This document shows positions 1 through 7,752 of a stretch of DNA of 47,770 nucleotides, piece by piece. Position 1 is the stretch's first letter. Every line of letters starts with the position of its first letter. Source of the stretch: Paraclostridium tenue (GTDB lineage: Bacteria > Bacillota > Clostridia > Peptostreptococcales > Peptostreptococcaceae); assembly GCF_015668515.1 (NCBI RefSeq), contig NZ_JADPFO010000001.1, forward strand, positions 65,270 to 113,039, read 5' to 3'. Position numbers and translations under genes: made by a program. The notes beneath the pieces were generated by a model. The model did no database searches. It saw only the letters and a program-made list of their open reading frames with translations, and was not told where the DNA came from.

Positions 1-1
1 A

Positions 2-161
2 AAGATGGCGAAGGATTAGCGAAGAAATTATATGGATTCTGACGCAACGTTAAAGCCACGCCTCACCGGCTTTACAGTGAAGGAAGAACCATATAATTTC
101 AAGCTAACCCGAAGCCCCCTAACTAGCCACCAACTAACCCACAACTAAATCAAACTCAGTA
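2..161 (-). repeat. 160-bp direct repeat, left copy, with DUF2922 3' remnant
   Basis: Nearly identical to 1050-1209 (offset 1048). Differences are one extra C in the run near 117 and a few substitutions close to 131-140. Read on the minus strand, bases 160-134 encode the tail TEFDLVVG plus a stop, so this copy begins with the 3' end of a truncated DUF2922 gene whose 5' part is missing. It continues into the same hairpin element as the right copy (arms 24-35/89-100, 51-57/68-74). A second YvrJ-like gene may lie beyond the left edge of the window; that is inference. Confidence 0.85.
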
Positions 162-222
162 AGCATTTGAAAAAACACCCTATAAACTACTTATAAATTC
201 TATTTAATAAAGCTAATTATTA

Positions 223-251
223 TTGTTTGCAAAATATAGAAATGATACAAT
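223..251 (+). promoter_or_regulatory. Sigma-A-type promoter for the 161-aa gene
   Basis: TTGTTT (223-228) and TACAAT (246-251) are separated by 17 nt, 43 nt before the start codon. Two mismatches in the -35 box and one in the -10 box. Called by eye. Confidence 0.5.
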
Positions 252-294
252 GTGAATAAATAGTAGGGGCTATTAAAAAGGGGGAGATTTATAA

Positions 295-780
295 ATGAAT
301 ATTAAAAAAAATCATAAAGTAGAGGATATTTCAAAGTATTTAATTGAAAACTTTAACGCCACAGAAATTACAATAGATGAATTTTTAACAAACAATCAAG
401 ACATAAGTGAAGATACATTTGAAGATATTTCAAAAATTTTAAAAATAGAAGATGAAAATATTATTCAAAGTTTATTAAGTGAAAATGAAAAAGAAGAAAT
501 ACAAATTACAATAGAACATTTAAATAAAATAGAAGAGGATTTAAAAGAAGATTGCTCTTCATATGTTAATAAAATAAGCACAGGCAAGCTAATAATTATA
601 ATTTTAGAAAGCAAAGATAAAACAACTTTATCTGGATTTATTATGGAAGGCGCTGGTCAAAAATTATTTGATTATTTAATGGGTTTAATTGATGAACCTA
701 TTGAAAAAACTTCTAACCCAATAGATGAATTAATAGAAGAATTAAGTCATTTTAGACCTTATGGAAAATACTTTAAGTAA
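295..780 (+). CDS. Hypothetical acidic protein, 161 aa
   Basis: I do not recognise the family. The ATG follows GGGGGAG with good spacing and its own promoter lies upstream. The protein is acidic and probably soluble, rich in Glu, Asp, Ile and Asn, with no signal peptide. Residues 95-125 include a short hydrophobic stretch (GKLIIIILES) too short for a confident membrane span. It is read in the opposite direction to the flanking YvrJ/DUF2922 genes and lies between two copies of a 160-bp repeat, so it may be cargo inserted or caught up in a local duplication. A hairpin terminator follows directly. Confidence 0.75.
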   Translation: MNIKKNHKVEDISKYLIENFNATEITIDEFLTNNQDISEDTFEDISKILKIEDENIIQSLLSENEKEEIQITIEHLNKIEEDLKEDCSSYVNKISTGKLIIIILESKDKTTLSGFIMEGAGQKLFDYLMGLIDEPIEKTSNPIDELIEELSHFRPYGKYFK

Positions 781-784
781 ACAT

Positions 785-824
785 AAAAAAGTGAGAGTAT
801 TACAAACATACACTCACTTTTTTA
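785..824 (+). terminator. Intrinsic terminator after the 161-aa gene
   Basis: The arms AAAAAAGTGAGAGTAT and ATACACTCACTTTTTT pair with one mismatch, and the T-rich arm is at the 3' side. The A-rich left arm lets it also work on the minus strand, downstream of the YvrJ gene. Confidence 0.8.
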
Positions 825-859
825 TATTTATACAAAATTATCTTAAAACTTAAAATACA

Positions 860-1012
860 CTACTTAGCTTTCATAACATTAATATTTTTACTCAATTCAT
901 TAATACTATCACTAAGCACCTGAAGCTTTCCCTCAATTCTAATTAATAAATACATACTAATAGCAATAGGAAAACCAACATTGGCAATAAGTGTTTGAAT
1001 TTCAGAACTCAT
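860..1012 (-). CDS. YvrJ family small membrane protein, 50 aa
   Basis: The start was chosen at ATG 1012 after the ribosome site GGGAGG; the longer reading frame would run over that site. Residues 5-25 contain the family signature LIANVGFPIAISMYLL, a single membrane helix with a central NVGFP. A Lys/Asn-rich amphipathic tail follows. YvrJ-type proteins often sit beside DUF1659 and DUF2922 genes in Firmicutes, and both lie just upstream here on the same strand. The cellular role of this trio is not known to me. A structured repeat separates it from the DUF2922 gene. Confidence 0.8.
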   Translation of the reverse strand: MSSEIQTLIANVGFPIAISMYLLIRIEGKLQVLSDSINELSKNINVMKAK

Positions 1013-1049
1013 AAAAATACCTCCCTTCACATAAAAAAAGTGGCAAAGC

Positions 1050-1209
1050 AAGATGGCGAAGGATTAGCGAAGAAATTATATGGATTCTGACGCAACGTTA
1101 AAGCCACGCCTCACCGGCTTTACAGTGAAGGAAGAACCATATAATTTCAAGCTAACCCGAAGCCCCTAACTAGCCACAAACTAATCCACAACTAAATCAA
1201 ACTCAGTAG
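1050..1209 (-). repeat. 160-bp direct repeat, right copy
   Basis: Matches 2-161. It spans the last nine codons of the DUF2922 gene (coding strand leftward), its stop codon, and the DUF2922-YvrJ intergenic stretch with the hairpin element. The sharp left limit (AAGATGGCG at 1050 and at 2) and the limit inside a coding tail suggest a duplication unit, not a mobile element with its own ends. Confidence 0.85.
1061..1158 (-). ncRNA. Candidate structured RNA element in the DUF2922-YvrJ spacer
   Basis: Nested complementarity is visible: GGATTAGC (1061-1068) with GCTAACCC (1151-1158), a perfect 12-bp pairing GAAATTATATGG (1072-1083) with CCATATAATTTC (1137-1148), and a perfect 7-bp stem TAAAGCC (1099-1105) with GGCTTTA (1116-1122). 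The apical loop (1109-1115) can also pair with 1125-1131, which would form a pseudoknot. The single mismatch in the outer stem becomes G-U only on the minus strand, the direction of the flanking genes. The block is GC-richer than its surroundings and identical in both copies. No known riboswitch or ribozyme signature was recognised. Confidence 0.5.
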
Positions 1210-1411
1210 TATCAGTAACAACTATCTTAGCCTCAACAGCACGAACTAAACTAGAATCATAATGATTAAATATATCCTTAGAAACTATCAAGTCCATACA
1301 AGCTTTTATCTCAGCCTCTGTTATATCTTCTCTAGGATCATCAACAGATATAGAAACACCTCTACCTAAATCAGTCATAAAACTCATAACAAGCTTTTTC
1401 TTAACCTCCAT
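1181..1411 (-). CDS. DUF2922 family protein, 76 aa
   Basis: The start is ATG 1411, behind the ribosome site AGGAGGTG; the upstream in-frame start overlaps that site. The protein begins MEVKKKLVMSF and has the repeated Asp/Glu pattern of DUF2922 (DDPREDITEAEIKACMDLI, then VVDTTEF near the end). It is the middle gene of a DUF1659-DUF2922-YvrJ run on the minus strand. The function is unknown. Its final codons form one edge of the 160-bp repeat, and a remnant of a second copy's tail lies at 134-160. Confidence 0.75.
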   Translation of the reverse strand: MEVKKKLVMSFMTDLGRGVSISVDDPREDITEAEIKACMDLIVSKDIFNHYDSSLVRAVEAKIVVTDTTEFDLVVD

Positions 1412-1445
1412 AAAAACACCTCCTTTCAACTAAACTAAATACTAA

Positions 1446-1664
1446 CTAATTCAAAATAGTATTATCTTGCTTTAAAATTTCAAGCTCATCATGAACCTGA
1501 AGATTTATAATAGCCTTAGCAACATCTAATACATCTTGACTAGTAGCATCAGGACGAACATTATTATAAGTCCTACTTTTTACAATAGTCTTACCATCAT
1601 CATTAAGACCAGCATCTAACTTTATCTTTAAAGCTGATGGATTCTTAGTTTCAGAAACTGCCAT
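1446..1664 (-). CDS. DUF1659 family protein, 72 aa
   Basis: ATG 1664 follows GGAGGTGATTTAA. The motif KSRTYNNVRPDATSQDVLDV in the middle is typical of DUF1659, a small protein of unknown function usually found next to DUF2922. The gap to the following DUF2922 ribosome site is about 15 nt, so the pair is almost certainly cotranscribed from the promoter at 1694-1723. Confidence 0.75.
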   Translation of the reverse strand: MAVSETKNPSALKIKLDAGLNDDGKTIVKSRTYNNVRPDATSQDVLDVAKAIINLQVHDELEILKQDNTILN

Positions 1665-1693
1665 TTAAATCACCTCCTTAACTTGTTAACATA

Positions 1694-1723
1694 AGTATAG
1701 AGGTGACATAGAAAAATCATCAA
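1694..1723 (-). promoter_or_regulatory. Promoter of the DUF1659-DUF2922-YvrJ cluster
   Basis: On the minus strand, TTGATG (1723-1718) and TATACT (1699-1694) are separated by 18 nt, about 30 nt ahead of the DUF1659 start codon. Called by eye. Confidence 0.5.
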
Positions 1724-1741
1724 AGAAAGTATTTGAGAAAA

Positions 1742-1779
1742 AAATAAAACGTATCACTTAATTGTGATACGTTTTATTT
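1742..1779 (-). terminator. Perfect hairpin terminator, 16-bp stem
   Basis: AAATAAAACGTATCAC (1742-1757) pairs perfectly with 1764-1779 around a 6-nt loop (TTAATT). It ends the HD-domain gene transcript and insulates the DUF1659 promoter. The A/T-rich arms let it act in both directions. Confidence 0.85.
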
Positions 1780-1806
1780 ACTTGCGATATAGTCAATTCT
1801 AAATAA

Positions 1807-2376
1807 CTAAGCTTCACTTTTTTGAGCTATTTTTTCTGTCGTTCTTTTGTCTATTTCTTTTTTTAGCTCTTTTAAATAAGGAGAAAAATCAACCTTATCC
1901 GAACCATAAGTAAACTGTAAGTCATATTCTAGCGGAATCCAAGTACTAATATCCGCCTCGTTATGTTGAATGACTGCTTCTAAATTATCTAATGCTTTGT
2001 AAAGCTTTGCTTCATCAGTCTTACGTTCATTCATTTCCTTTAAAAGTTCTGTGAATTCCTCACGATAAGGAGTAGGGAAAGTTGAAATCCATTTAAAAAA
2101 TGCCTCATCCTCTTTTTTACTATCTTCTTCTTTTTTCTCAAAAGTAGGAATATCACCAGTAAAGGCTTCCCCTAAATCATGAATTAAACACATACGAATT
2201 ACCTTGTCCATATCAATATCCGGGAATTCATCACGCATTAATAATGCCATTAATGCAATACGCCAGCTATGTTCTGCCACACTTTCATGACGTCCGCTTG
2301 ATGTCCATGAGTGCCTAGTATTGCATTTTAGTTTTTCTGCTACTGTTAATATATCTAGAAATGTCGCTGTATTCAC
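1807..2376 (-). CDS. HD-domain phosphohydrolase, YfbR-type 5'-nucleotidase family
   Basis: 189 aa. The HD metal site is clear: H of RHSWTSSGRHESVAEHSWR, then CLIHDLGEAFTGDIPTF with the paired His-Asp, and a later Asp in KALDNLEAV. This arrangement matches the COG1896/YfbR/HDDC2 class, metal-dependent 5'-deoxynucleotidases or related phosphohydrolases of nucleotide salvage. The start is GTG 2376, supported by GGGGGAA about 8 nt upstream. It is a single-gene unit ending in the perfect hairpin at 1742-1779. The substrate cannot be read from sequence. Confidence 0.85.
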   Translation of the reverse strand: MNTATFLDILTVAEKLKCNTRHSWTSSGRHESVAEHSWRIALMALLMRDEFPDIDMDKVIRMCLIHDLGEAFTGDIPTFEKKEEDSKKEDEAFFKWISTFPTPYREEFTELLKEMNERKTDEAKLYKALDNLEAVIQHNEADISTWIPLEYDLQFTYGSDKVDFSPYLKELKKEIDKRTTEKIAQKSEA

Positions 2377-2563
2377 ACCAAGTTCCCCCTAGAATTTTTA
2401 TTTATGAAATATTATAACAAATATACTTATAAATTCATATTTATCTATATGATATCTAAAATATATTTACTTCGCATTATATAATAAAGGCAACCTTTGA
2501 GCCAACTAGCCACACCACTTCTTTTAAAATAGCTAATATAATTAAATAAAAGGAGTGAAAAAA

Positions 2564-2818
2564 ATGATTGAAAAAATAACTATCAAAGAAATACCCCAAA
2601 ACAATCAAGATTTAGCTCAACTAATAGGAATAGAAAACTTTAAAAAACTAGTAAAATACATGGGAGGAAGTTCCATATACATACCAAAAGAACAAACCTT
2701 AATCCTAAGCTTAAGAAATAAAAATATAAAAAAAGAATTTAATGGAGATATAAAAATTTTATCTAGAAAATATCAAATAAGCCAATCACAAATAAGAAAT
2801 ATACTAAAAGAAAAGTAA
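2564..2818 (+). CDS. Mor-like small transcription regulator, 84 aa
   Basis: ATG 2564 was chosen because AGGAG (2551-2555) lies 8 nt before it, whereas the upstream GTG at 2555 overlaps that site. The layout resembles the Mor transcription-activator fold: an N-terminal dimerisation part (QDLAQLIGIENFKKLVKYMGG) followed by a C-terminal helix-turn-helix (ILSRKYQISQSQIRNILKEK). Small Mor-like proteins are common in Clostridia, often near phage-derived DNA. No target is visible here. A degenerate hairpin (GGTATAGTG...ATATATCC, about 2824-2845) may terminate it. Confidence 0.65.
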   Translation: MIEKITIKEIPQNNQDLAQLIGIENFKKLVKYMGGSSIYIPKEQTLILSLRNKNIKKEFNGDIKILSRKYQISQSQIRNILKEK

Positions 2819-2958
2819 TAGAAGGTATAGTGTTTTAATATATCCTCTTAAACAGTACATTTAAAACATAAGTAATAAAAGTGATTTATAATAAAATGAC
2901 TAAATTTCAAAAAAATAAACAAAATATATTATAATAATACATCTTTTGAGGTGATAAA

Positions 2959-3048
2959 ATGAGTATCTCCAAATTAATTTTATTAATTTTTGCTGTTTTA
3001 TTAGGTGGATATAATGTATATACTCTTTATAAAAAAGATCAAGGGTAA
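2959..3048 (+). CDS. Single-span membrane peptide, 29 aa
   Basis: ATG 2959 follows GAGGTGA (2949-2954). The peptide begins MSISKLILLIFAVLLGGYNV and ends YTLYKKDQG: one hydrophobic helix with a short basic tail. Strong translation signals and a following 15-bp terminator hairpin support a real small gene. The function is unknown; regulatory or toxin-like membrane peptides look like this, but nothing shows which. Confidence 0.55.
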   Translation: MSISKLILLIFAVLLGGYNVYTLYKKDQG

Positions 3049-3088
3049 AATATCTATACTTTAGATGTATTTGTTTATATTGTATTAA

Positions 3089-3140
3089 AAAAATAGTGTA
3101 TCTGCCGAAATTAATATATTTCATAAGATACACTATTTTT
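3089..3140 (+). terminator. 15-bp hairpin terminator
   Basis: AAAAATAGTGTATCT (3089-3103) pairs perfectly with 3126-3140 across a 22-nt loop, ending in TTTTT. It terminates the 29-aa membrane peptide transcript. Confidence 0.75.
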
Positions 3141-3394
3141 ACTTTTATATTTCTATAAAAATATTTCCCACTAAAGCACTGGATAATAGAATAGTATTTT
3201 TTCATCTTATATATTAAGTAAACTATTGTTGATGAAAAATAATGTTTTGAAAAAAATAAACGATTTAGTCCAAAATAAATACATTTTAGTCCACTTTTAA
3301 GATTTTTTTAAATCTATAAGTTAAAATAAATCATAGATTTTTCAACTCATATAAGTTTAAAAAATTTATAAAGCATTTAAAAAGGAGTTTTATT

Positions 3395-3712
3395 ATGACA
3401 TTTTTTAGTTTATTGATTAACTGGGGACAGACTTTATTAATTGGGATTCCTTCACTAATTATCATCTATTTATTATCTGGAAAGAAACCTATATCAAAAT
3501 CAAAAGTAAAAGAACAAAAATTTTTAATTCGTAGTAATTCAGTATCACAAAGTTGGATTGCTCTTATGATTACAATGATATTTGGAACATTTTATGATTT
3601 TTACAATGGTACAAATGTTGAAATTTTAAAATATTCTTCACTAATGTATTTATTAACAGGAATAATTGTATATGCTATTTCTTATATTTTAAATAGAAGA
3701 AGGTTTATTTAA
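3395..3712 (+). CDS. Hypothetical three-helix membrane protein, 105 aa
   Basis: ATG 3395 follows AAAAGGAG. Hydrophobic segments lie at about residues 10-27 (TLLIGIPSLIIIYLL), 55-68 and 80-98 (LMYLLTGIIVYAISYIL). A Lys-rich cytoplasmic loop (KKPISKSKVKEQK) follows the first helix and the protein ends RRRFI. The family is not recognised. It stands alone between a terminator and the cold-shock gene. Confidence 0.7.
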   Translation: MTFFSLLINWGQTLLIGIPSLIIIYLLSGKKPISKSKVKEQKFLIRSNSVSQSWIALMITMIFGTFYDFYNGTNVEILKYSSLMYLLTGIIVYAISYILNRRRFI

Positions 3713-3844
3713 GTGATATATAGCATTTAAAAAGAAATTAAAATAAAAAGCTATCTATTATTAATAATATATGCTATAATAATACTTGTAGCGATACAAA
3801 TAAATTAAAAGAGACCTAGAAATAGGTTCATAGGAGTATATTTA

Positions 3845-4045
3845 ATGATAAATGGAACAGTAAAATGGTTTAACAATGAAAAAGGATTTGGTTTTATATC
3901 AGTAGAAGGTGGAGATGATGTATTCGTACATTTTTCAGCTATACAAACTGATGGGTTTAAATCATTAGAAGAAGGTCAACAAGTAAACTTTAATATAGTT
4001 AAAGGTGCTAGAGGTCCTCAAGCAGAGAATGTAACTATATTATAA
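3845..4045 (+). CDS. Cold-shock protein, CspA family, 66 aa
   Basis: A complete CSD-fold protein with both RNA-binding motifs, KGFGFI (RNP1, about 14-19) and VFVHFSAI (RNP2, about 27-34), starting [10 protein letters not shown]. It is an RNA/DNA chaperone that melts secondary structure, often at low temperature or in stationary phase. A -10 box TATAAT lies at 3775-3780, giving a leader of roughly 60 nt, with AGGAG before the ATG. It is monocistronic, with a terminator 18 nt downstream. Confidence 0.95.
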   Translation: MINGTVKWFNNEKGFGFISVEGGDDVFVHFSAIQTDGFKSLEEGQQVNFNIVKGARGPQAENVTIL

Positions 4046-4063
4046 TATATATATATTTTCGGG

Positions 4064-4090
4064 AAAAAGACACATCGAGTGTCTTTTTTT
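4064..4090 (+). terminator. Terminator after the cold-shock gene
   Basis: AAAAAGACAC, loop ATCGA, then GTGTCTTTTTTTTT: a 10-bp stem with a long T run. Confidence 0.9.
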
Positions 4091-4262
4091 TTATGCTAAT
4101 TAATAATTTGAATATTATATTTATAAATTATAATGTATTAAATTTCAATATCATGCCAAAACATAGCCTTAATTTAAATTAATGATTGAATAATTCTGTA
4201 TCACCTATTATATTATTTATATAACAAATGATATAAAATTATAATAATAGGGGGATAATCAT

Positions 4263-4973
4263 ATGCTAAAAATTATTAATTTATCTAAATCATATAAAAA
4301 TAAGAAAGCAATAGATAATATTTCCATTGAAGTAAATAAAGGAGAATTATTTGGTTTTATTGGACACAATGGAGCAGGAAAAACAACTACAATAAAATCA
4401 ATAGTGGGTATACACAATTTTGAAGAAGGCGATATATTAATAAACTCAAAGTCAATTAAGAAAAATCCCATTGAATGCAAAAAAGATATCGCTTATATTC
4501 CAGATAATCCAGATATTTATGAATCTCTAACTGGAATACAATATCTAAACTTTATGGCAGATATTTTTGAAGTAAGTAAAAATGAAAGAGAAGAAAAAAT
4601 AAAATACTATTCAGAAAAGTTTGAAATAAATAAATCTTTAGGAGATTTAATATCATCTTATTCACATGGTATGAAGCAAAAACTAGTTATAATTTCAGCT
4701 TTAATTCATAGTCCTAAAATATTAATATTAGATGAACCTTTTGTTGGATTAGACCCAAAGGCATCATTTATCCTAAAGGAAATCATGAGAGATTTTTGCA
4801 ATAATGGAGGCTGTATATTTTTCTCAACTCATGTATTAGAAGTAGCTGAAAAAATATGTGATAAAATAGGAATAATTAAAGGTGGTAAATTAATCGCTTA
4901 TGGCAATACAAATGAAGTAAAAGGGGATAAATCACTTGAAAATATATTTATGGAGATGATTGAGAATGAATAA
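4263..4973 (+). CDS. ABC transporter ATP-binding protein, 236 aa
   Basis: All nucleotide-binding motifs are present: Walker A GHNGAGKTT (about 34-42), signature SSYSHGMKQK (LSGGQ-like with Ser-His-Gly), Walker B ILILDEPFVGLDP, and H-loop STH. The signature variant is common in ABC-2 type exporters. It is translationally coupled to the following permease, whose start overlaps its stop by 8 nt, so the two form an exporter complex. The substrate is unknown; similar pairs export lipids, peptides or antibiotics. Confidence 0.92.
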   Translation: MLKIINLSKSYKNKKAIDNISIEVNKGELFGFIGHNGAGKTTTIKSIVGIHNFEEGDILINSKSIKKNPIECKKDIAYIPDNPDIYESLTGIQYLNFMADIFEVSKNEREEKIKYYSEKFEINKSLGDLISSYSHGMKQKLVIISALIHSPKILILDEPFVGLDPKASFILKEIMRDFCNNGGCIFFSTHVLEVAEKICDKIGIIKGGKLIAYGNTNEVKGDKSLENIFMEMIENE

Positions 4974-6561
4974 TTTAGCACTTTTAATGAAAATAAATAT
5001 ATTAAATCTAATAGGATATAACAAATTAAAAAATGGTGGTAAAAAAGAAAAGAATAAGGCAGTAGGTATGGCCTTATTAATAGCTTTAACCACAGTAATA
5101 TTAGTAACATCTGGATTTTCATTATGTTTTTATCTATCAGATTTTTTAATACAAATTAATCAAATAGAGCTACTACTTATAATAGGTATAATTGGATGTA
5201 GTTTTTCTACATTATTTACATCTTTATATAAAGCATCTTCATATCTTTTTCAAAGTAAAGACTATGAAATGTTAGCAAGTCTACCAATAAAACAATCTAC
5301 AATATTAAGTAGTAAAATATTAATACTTATTTTAAATAATTATTTATTTGCAAGTGCTTTTATTTTGATACCAGGTATTGTATTTTTTATAAAAGTAGAT
5401 ACAAGTTTATTATATATACCATTTTTAATTATATTAACTTTAGCAACACCAATAATACCTATTTTAGTTTCATCTTTAATCGCATTTTTAATAACAAATG
5501 TATCTTCAAGAAGTAAAAAGAATAATTTCGTTTCAATAATATTAAACTTAGTATTAGTAGCTGTAGTTATGTTATTATCTTTTAATCTTCAAAATATAAT
5601 AATGAATTTAGTACAAAATAGTTCATCAATTATTGAAGTGACGAAAAAGATATACCCTCCAGCTTATTACTTTGTAGATGCACTTAAAAATATTAACATT
5701 ATATCGCTATTAATATTTTTATTAATATCTATATTACCAACGGCACTATTTATATTTGTATTTGCAGATAACTTTAATAAAATTAATAGCAAATTAAGTG
5801 AAACGTATAAAGCAAATAATTATAAGTTTAAAGAATTAAAAACTTCAAAATCTGTAATAGCCTTATTAAGGAAAGAAGTAAATAGATATTTATCTTCAAC
5901 TATTTATGTTATAAATAGCTCTATAGGTATGATATTACTACCTATATTTGCAATAGCAATAGTATATGTAGGATATGATAAAATAGCACAATTACTTGAG
6001 ATGAGTGTAGTAGTGGATATGATGAAAATTCAAATTATAGGATTAATAGCCTTTTGTATAATTATGACTAATACATCTTGCGTATCAATATCTCTTGAAG
6101 GGAAAAACCTATGGATATTAAAATCATCTCCTATAGATGAAATGGAAATATTTAAAAGTAAAATATTATTAAATATACTGTTAACCATTCCAATATCAGT
6201 AATAAGCTTTTTAGTAATTGCAATAAAATTAAATTTTGAACTTAAGACAATTGTTGTAGTAATACTTTCAATAGTACTATTATCAATATTTATTGCAATA
6301 TTAGGACTATTTATAAATTTACTTTATCCAAAACTTGAGTTTACTAGTGATGTTCAAGTTGTTAAACAAAGTGCTAGTGTAATAATATCAATGATTAGTA
6401 ATATACTATATGTAGCTATGCTTTGTGGCATAAGTTATATATTAAAAATAAATAATTTTGAGTTCTTCTTAATAATATCAAATAGTATAACTTTTATTAG
6501 TATATTAGTTTTATATAAACTATTAAAAACTAAAGGAGTAGAATTATTCAAAAACTTATAA
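4966..6561 (+). CDS. ABC-2 type exporter permease, 531 aa
   Basis: The start was placed at ATG 4966 (ATGAATAA overlaps the ATPase stop), with GGAGAT at 4952-4957 as ribosome site; an in-frame TTG lies two codons upstream. About 12 hydrophobic segments can be seen in two halves, near 40-60, 65-85, 120-200, 230-265, 305-335, 350-380, 405-460 and 470-520. They are separated by a cytoplasmic Lys-rich stretch around 270-300. It is the membrane partner of the upstream ATPase. The substrate cannot be deduced. Confidence 0.88.
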   Translation: MNNLALLMKINILNLIGYNKLKNGGKKEKNKAVGMALLIALTTVILVTSGFSLCFYLSDFLIQINQIELLLIIGIIGCSFSTLFTSLYKASSYLFQSKDYEMLASLPIKQSTILSSKILILILNNYLFASAFILIPGIVFFIKVDTSLLYIPFLIILTLATPIIPILVSSLIAFLITNVSSRSKKNNFVSIILNLVLVAVVMLLSFNLQNIIMNLVQNSSSIIEVTKKIYPPAYYFVDALKNINIISLLIFLLISILPTALFIFVFADNFNKINSKLSETYKANNYKFKELKTSKSVIALLRKEVNRYLSSTIYVINSSIGMILLPIFAIAIVYVGYDKIAQLLEMSVVVDMMKIQIIGLIAFCIIMTNTSCVSISLEGKNLWILKSSPIDEMEIFKSKILLNILLTIPISVISFLVIAIKLNFELKTIVVVILSIVLLSIFIAILGLFINLLYPKLEFTSDVQVVKQSASVIISMISNILYVAMLCGISYILKINNFEFFLIISNSITFISILVLYKLLKTKGVELFKNL

Positions 6562-6562
6562 T

Positions 6563-6594
6563 AAAAAGTCTGGGTATAAACCTAGGCTTTTTTA
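6563..6594 (+). terminator. Terminator of the ABC exporter operon
   Basis: AAAAAGTCTGGGT and AACCTAGGCTTTTT pair with two G-U wobbles, followed by TTTT. Confidence 0.8.
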
Positions 6595-6819
6595 TATATA
6601 AATATTAAAAACTTAAATTAATCTACACTCTTAAAATTTTACTCACAATCTATATAAAATTTGATGAATAACTGTATCTTAATGAAATTTTCTATATTTG
6701 CTAATTAACTTTAGTTTGTATGAATATTAAAAAAATTCCATAAAAATATTCATTTTAATGTAAAGCAATATTAATAATATGGTATTATTTAACCATAATG
6801 TGTAGATTTGGGGGATTTT

Positions 6820-7701
6820 ATGAAGAAAGAGATATTTAAAAGAGAAGAGGTAAAATTAGGAGTTGCATTGATAATTCTAGGATGGATATTTGAGTTATTT
6901 GTAAAAGATGGAATGAACATATCAATTTTAATAATGTTTTCATACCTAGGTCACAAATACATTGGGGGAAGTAAAAGCGAAGAATTATATAAAAACTATG
7001 AATTTATAGATGAAGAAAAATTCAAAAATGGATTAAAGAAATTCGCTATATTTGTAGATATATACGTAGTAATTAGGATAGTCAGTATAATTTTAAGTAA
7101 ATACAATGGATACACCATGATAGAAACTTCATTAATTTTTATTTTACTAATACCTTATGAAAACTATTTATCTAAAAAGTACGTTAAATGTATTCACAAT
7201 AAAGACGAAAATATTAAGAGAGTATTTATAAAATACAAATTTATAACAATAATTCTGTGTATAGCCTTTATGATTTTTACAATAGCATTTTTTAAAGATA
7301 TAAATGAAGGAAAAGAAAAAGGATTTGTTAAAGTCTTTAATTATGAATATAGTTTAACTTTAAAAAACAATAAAAGAGAAGTTTTAACAAAATCAAATTC
7401 TATAGAATCAAAAGCTATTGAAAATAATAAAAATGAAAAATACTTTGATACATATATAAATAAAGCTAAAAGATGGATAGATTTTAAAGTTTTAAAAGTA
7501 TATTCTTATTTTGGAATGGGATTTATGTTTTTAATGATTCTAATTCAAAATATAAAATACAAAACTGAATATGAAGTAATTTCAACTATACAAATGGTTT
7601 TTATAACTGGATTTATAATATTTTCTATGATTGGAATTAACGATATTCACAGTAATATTGAAGATGATTTATTAACTTATATGAGTGAAAATATACATTA
7701 G
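6820..7701 (+). CDS. Hypothetical multi-span membrane protein, 293 aa
   Basis: ATG 6820 was preferred over TTG 6808 because GGGGGA (6810-6815) is then well spaced. Hydrophobic segments lie at about 14-40, 76-95, 100-120, 145-165, 230-250 and 260-280. Between the fourth and fifth is a hydrophilic region of about 60 residues that is Asn/Lys-rich and probably lies outside one face of the membrane. The family is not recognised. It is monocistronic and faces the convergent gene at 7753-8292 across a shared terminator. Confidence 0.7.
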   Translation: MKKEIFKREEVKLGVALIILGWIFELFVKDGMNISILIMFSYLGHKYIGGSKSEELYKNYEFIDEEKFKNGLKKFAIFVDIYVVIRIVSIILSKYNGYTMIETSLIFILLIPYENYLSKKYVKCIHNKDENIKRVFIKYKFITIILCIAFMIFTIAFFKDINEGKEKGFVKVFNYEYSLTLKNNKREVLTKSNSIESKAIENNKNEKYFDTYINKAKRWIDFKVLKVYSYFGMGFMFLMILIQNIKYKTEYEVISTIQMVFITGFIIFSMIGINDIHSNIEDDLLTYMSENIH

Positions 7702-7706
7702 AAAAT

Positions 7707-7748
7707 AAAAAGGAAAACTAACTTACTTAAAAGATAGTTTTCCTTTTT
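7707..7748. terminator. Bidirectional terminator between convergent genes
   Basis: AAAAAGGAAAACTA (7707-7720) pairs perfectly with 7735-7748. T runs lie on both outgoing strands. Confidence 0.9.
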
Positions 7749-7752
7749 ATAT

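Noticed and set aside
1050-1180. c-di-GMP riboswitch suggested by GACGCAA within the repeat element
   Set aside because: The remaining conserved GEMM-I bases and the tetraloop receptor are missing, and that motif lies on the strand with the poorer structure.
1746-1778. GTATCAC-N6-GTGATAC as a Crp/Fnr operator
   Set aside because: The 6-nt spacing and flanking A and T runs mark it as a terminator, and the 15-nt operator near the Crp/Fnr gene has a different spacing.
2900-3205. Minus-strand frame of 101 codons
   Set aside because: It overlaps the better-supported 29-aa peptide and its terminator, has no ribosome site, and its composition is typical of an AT-rich shadow frame.
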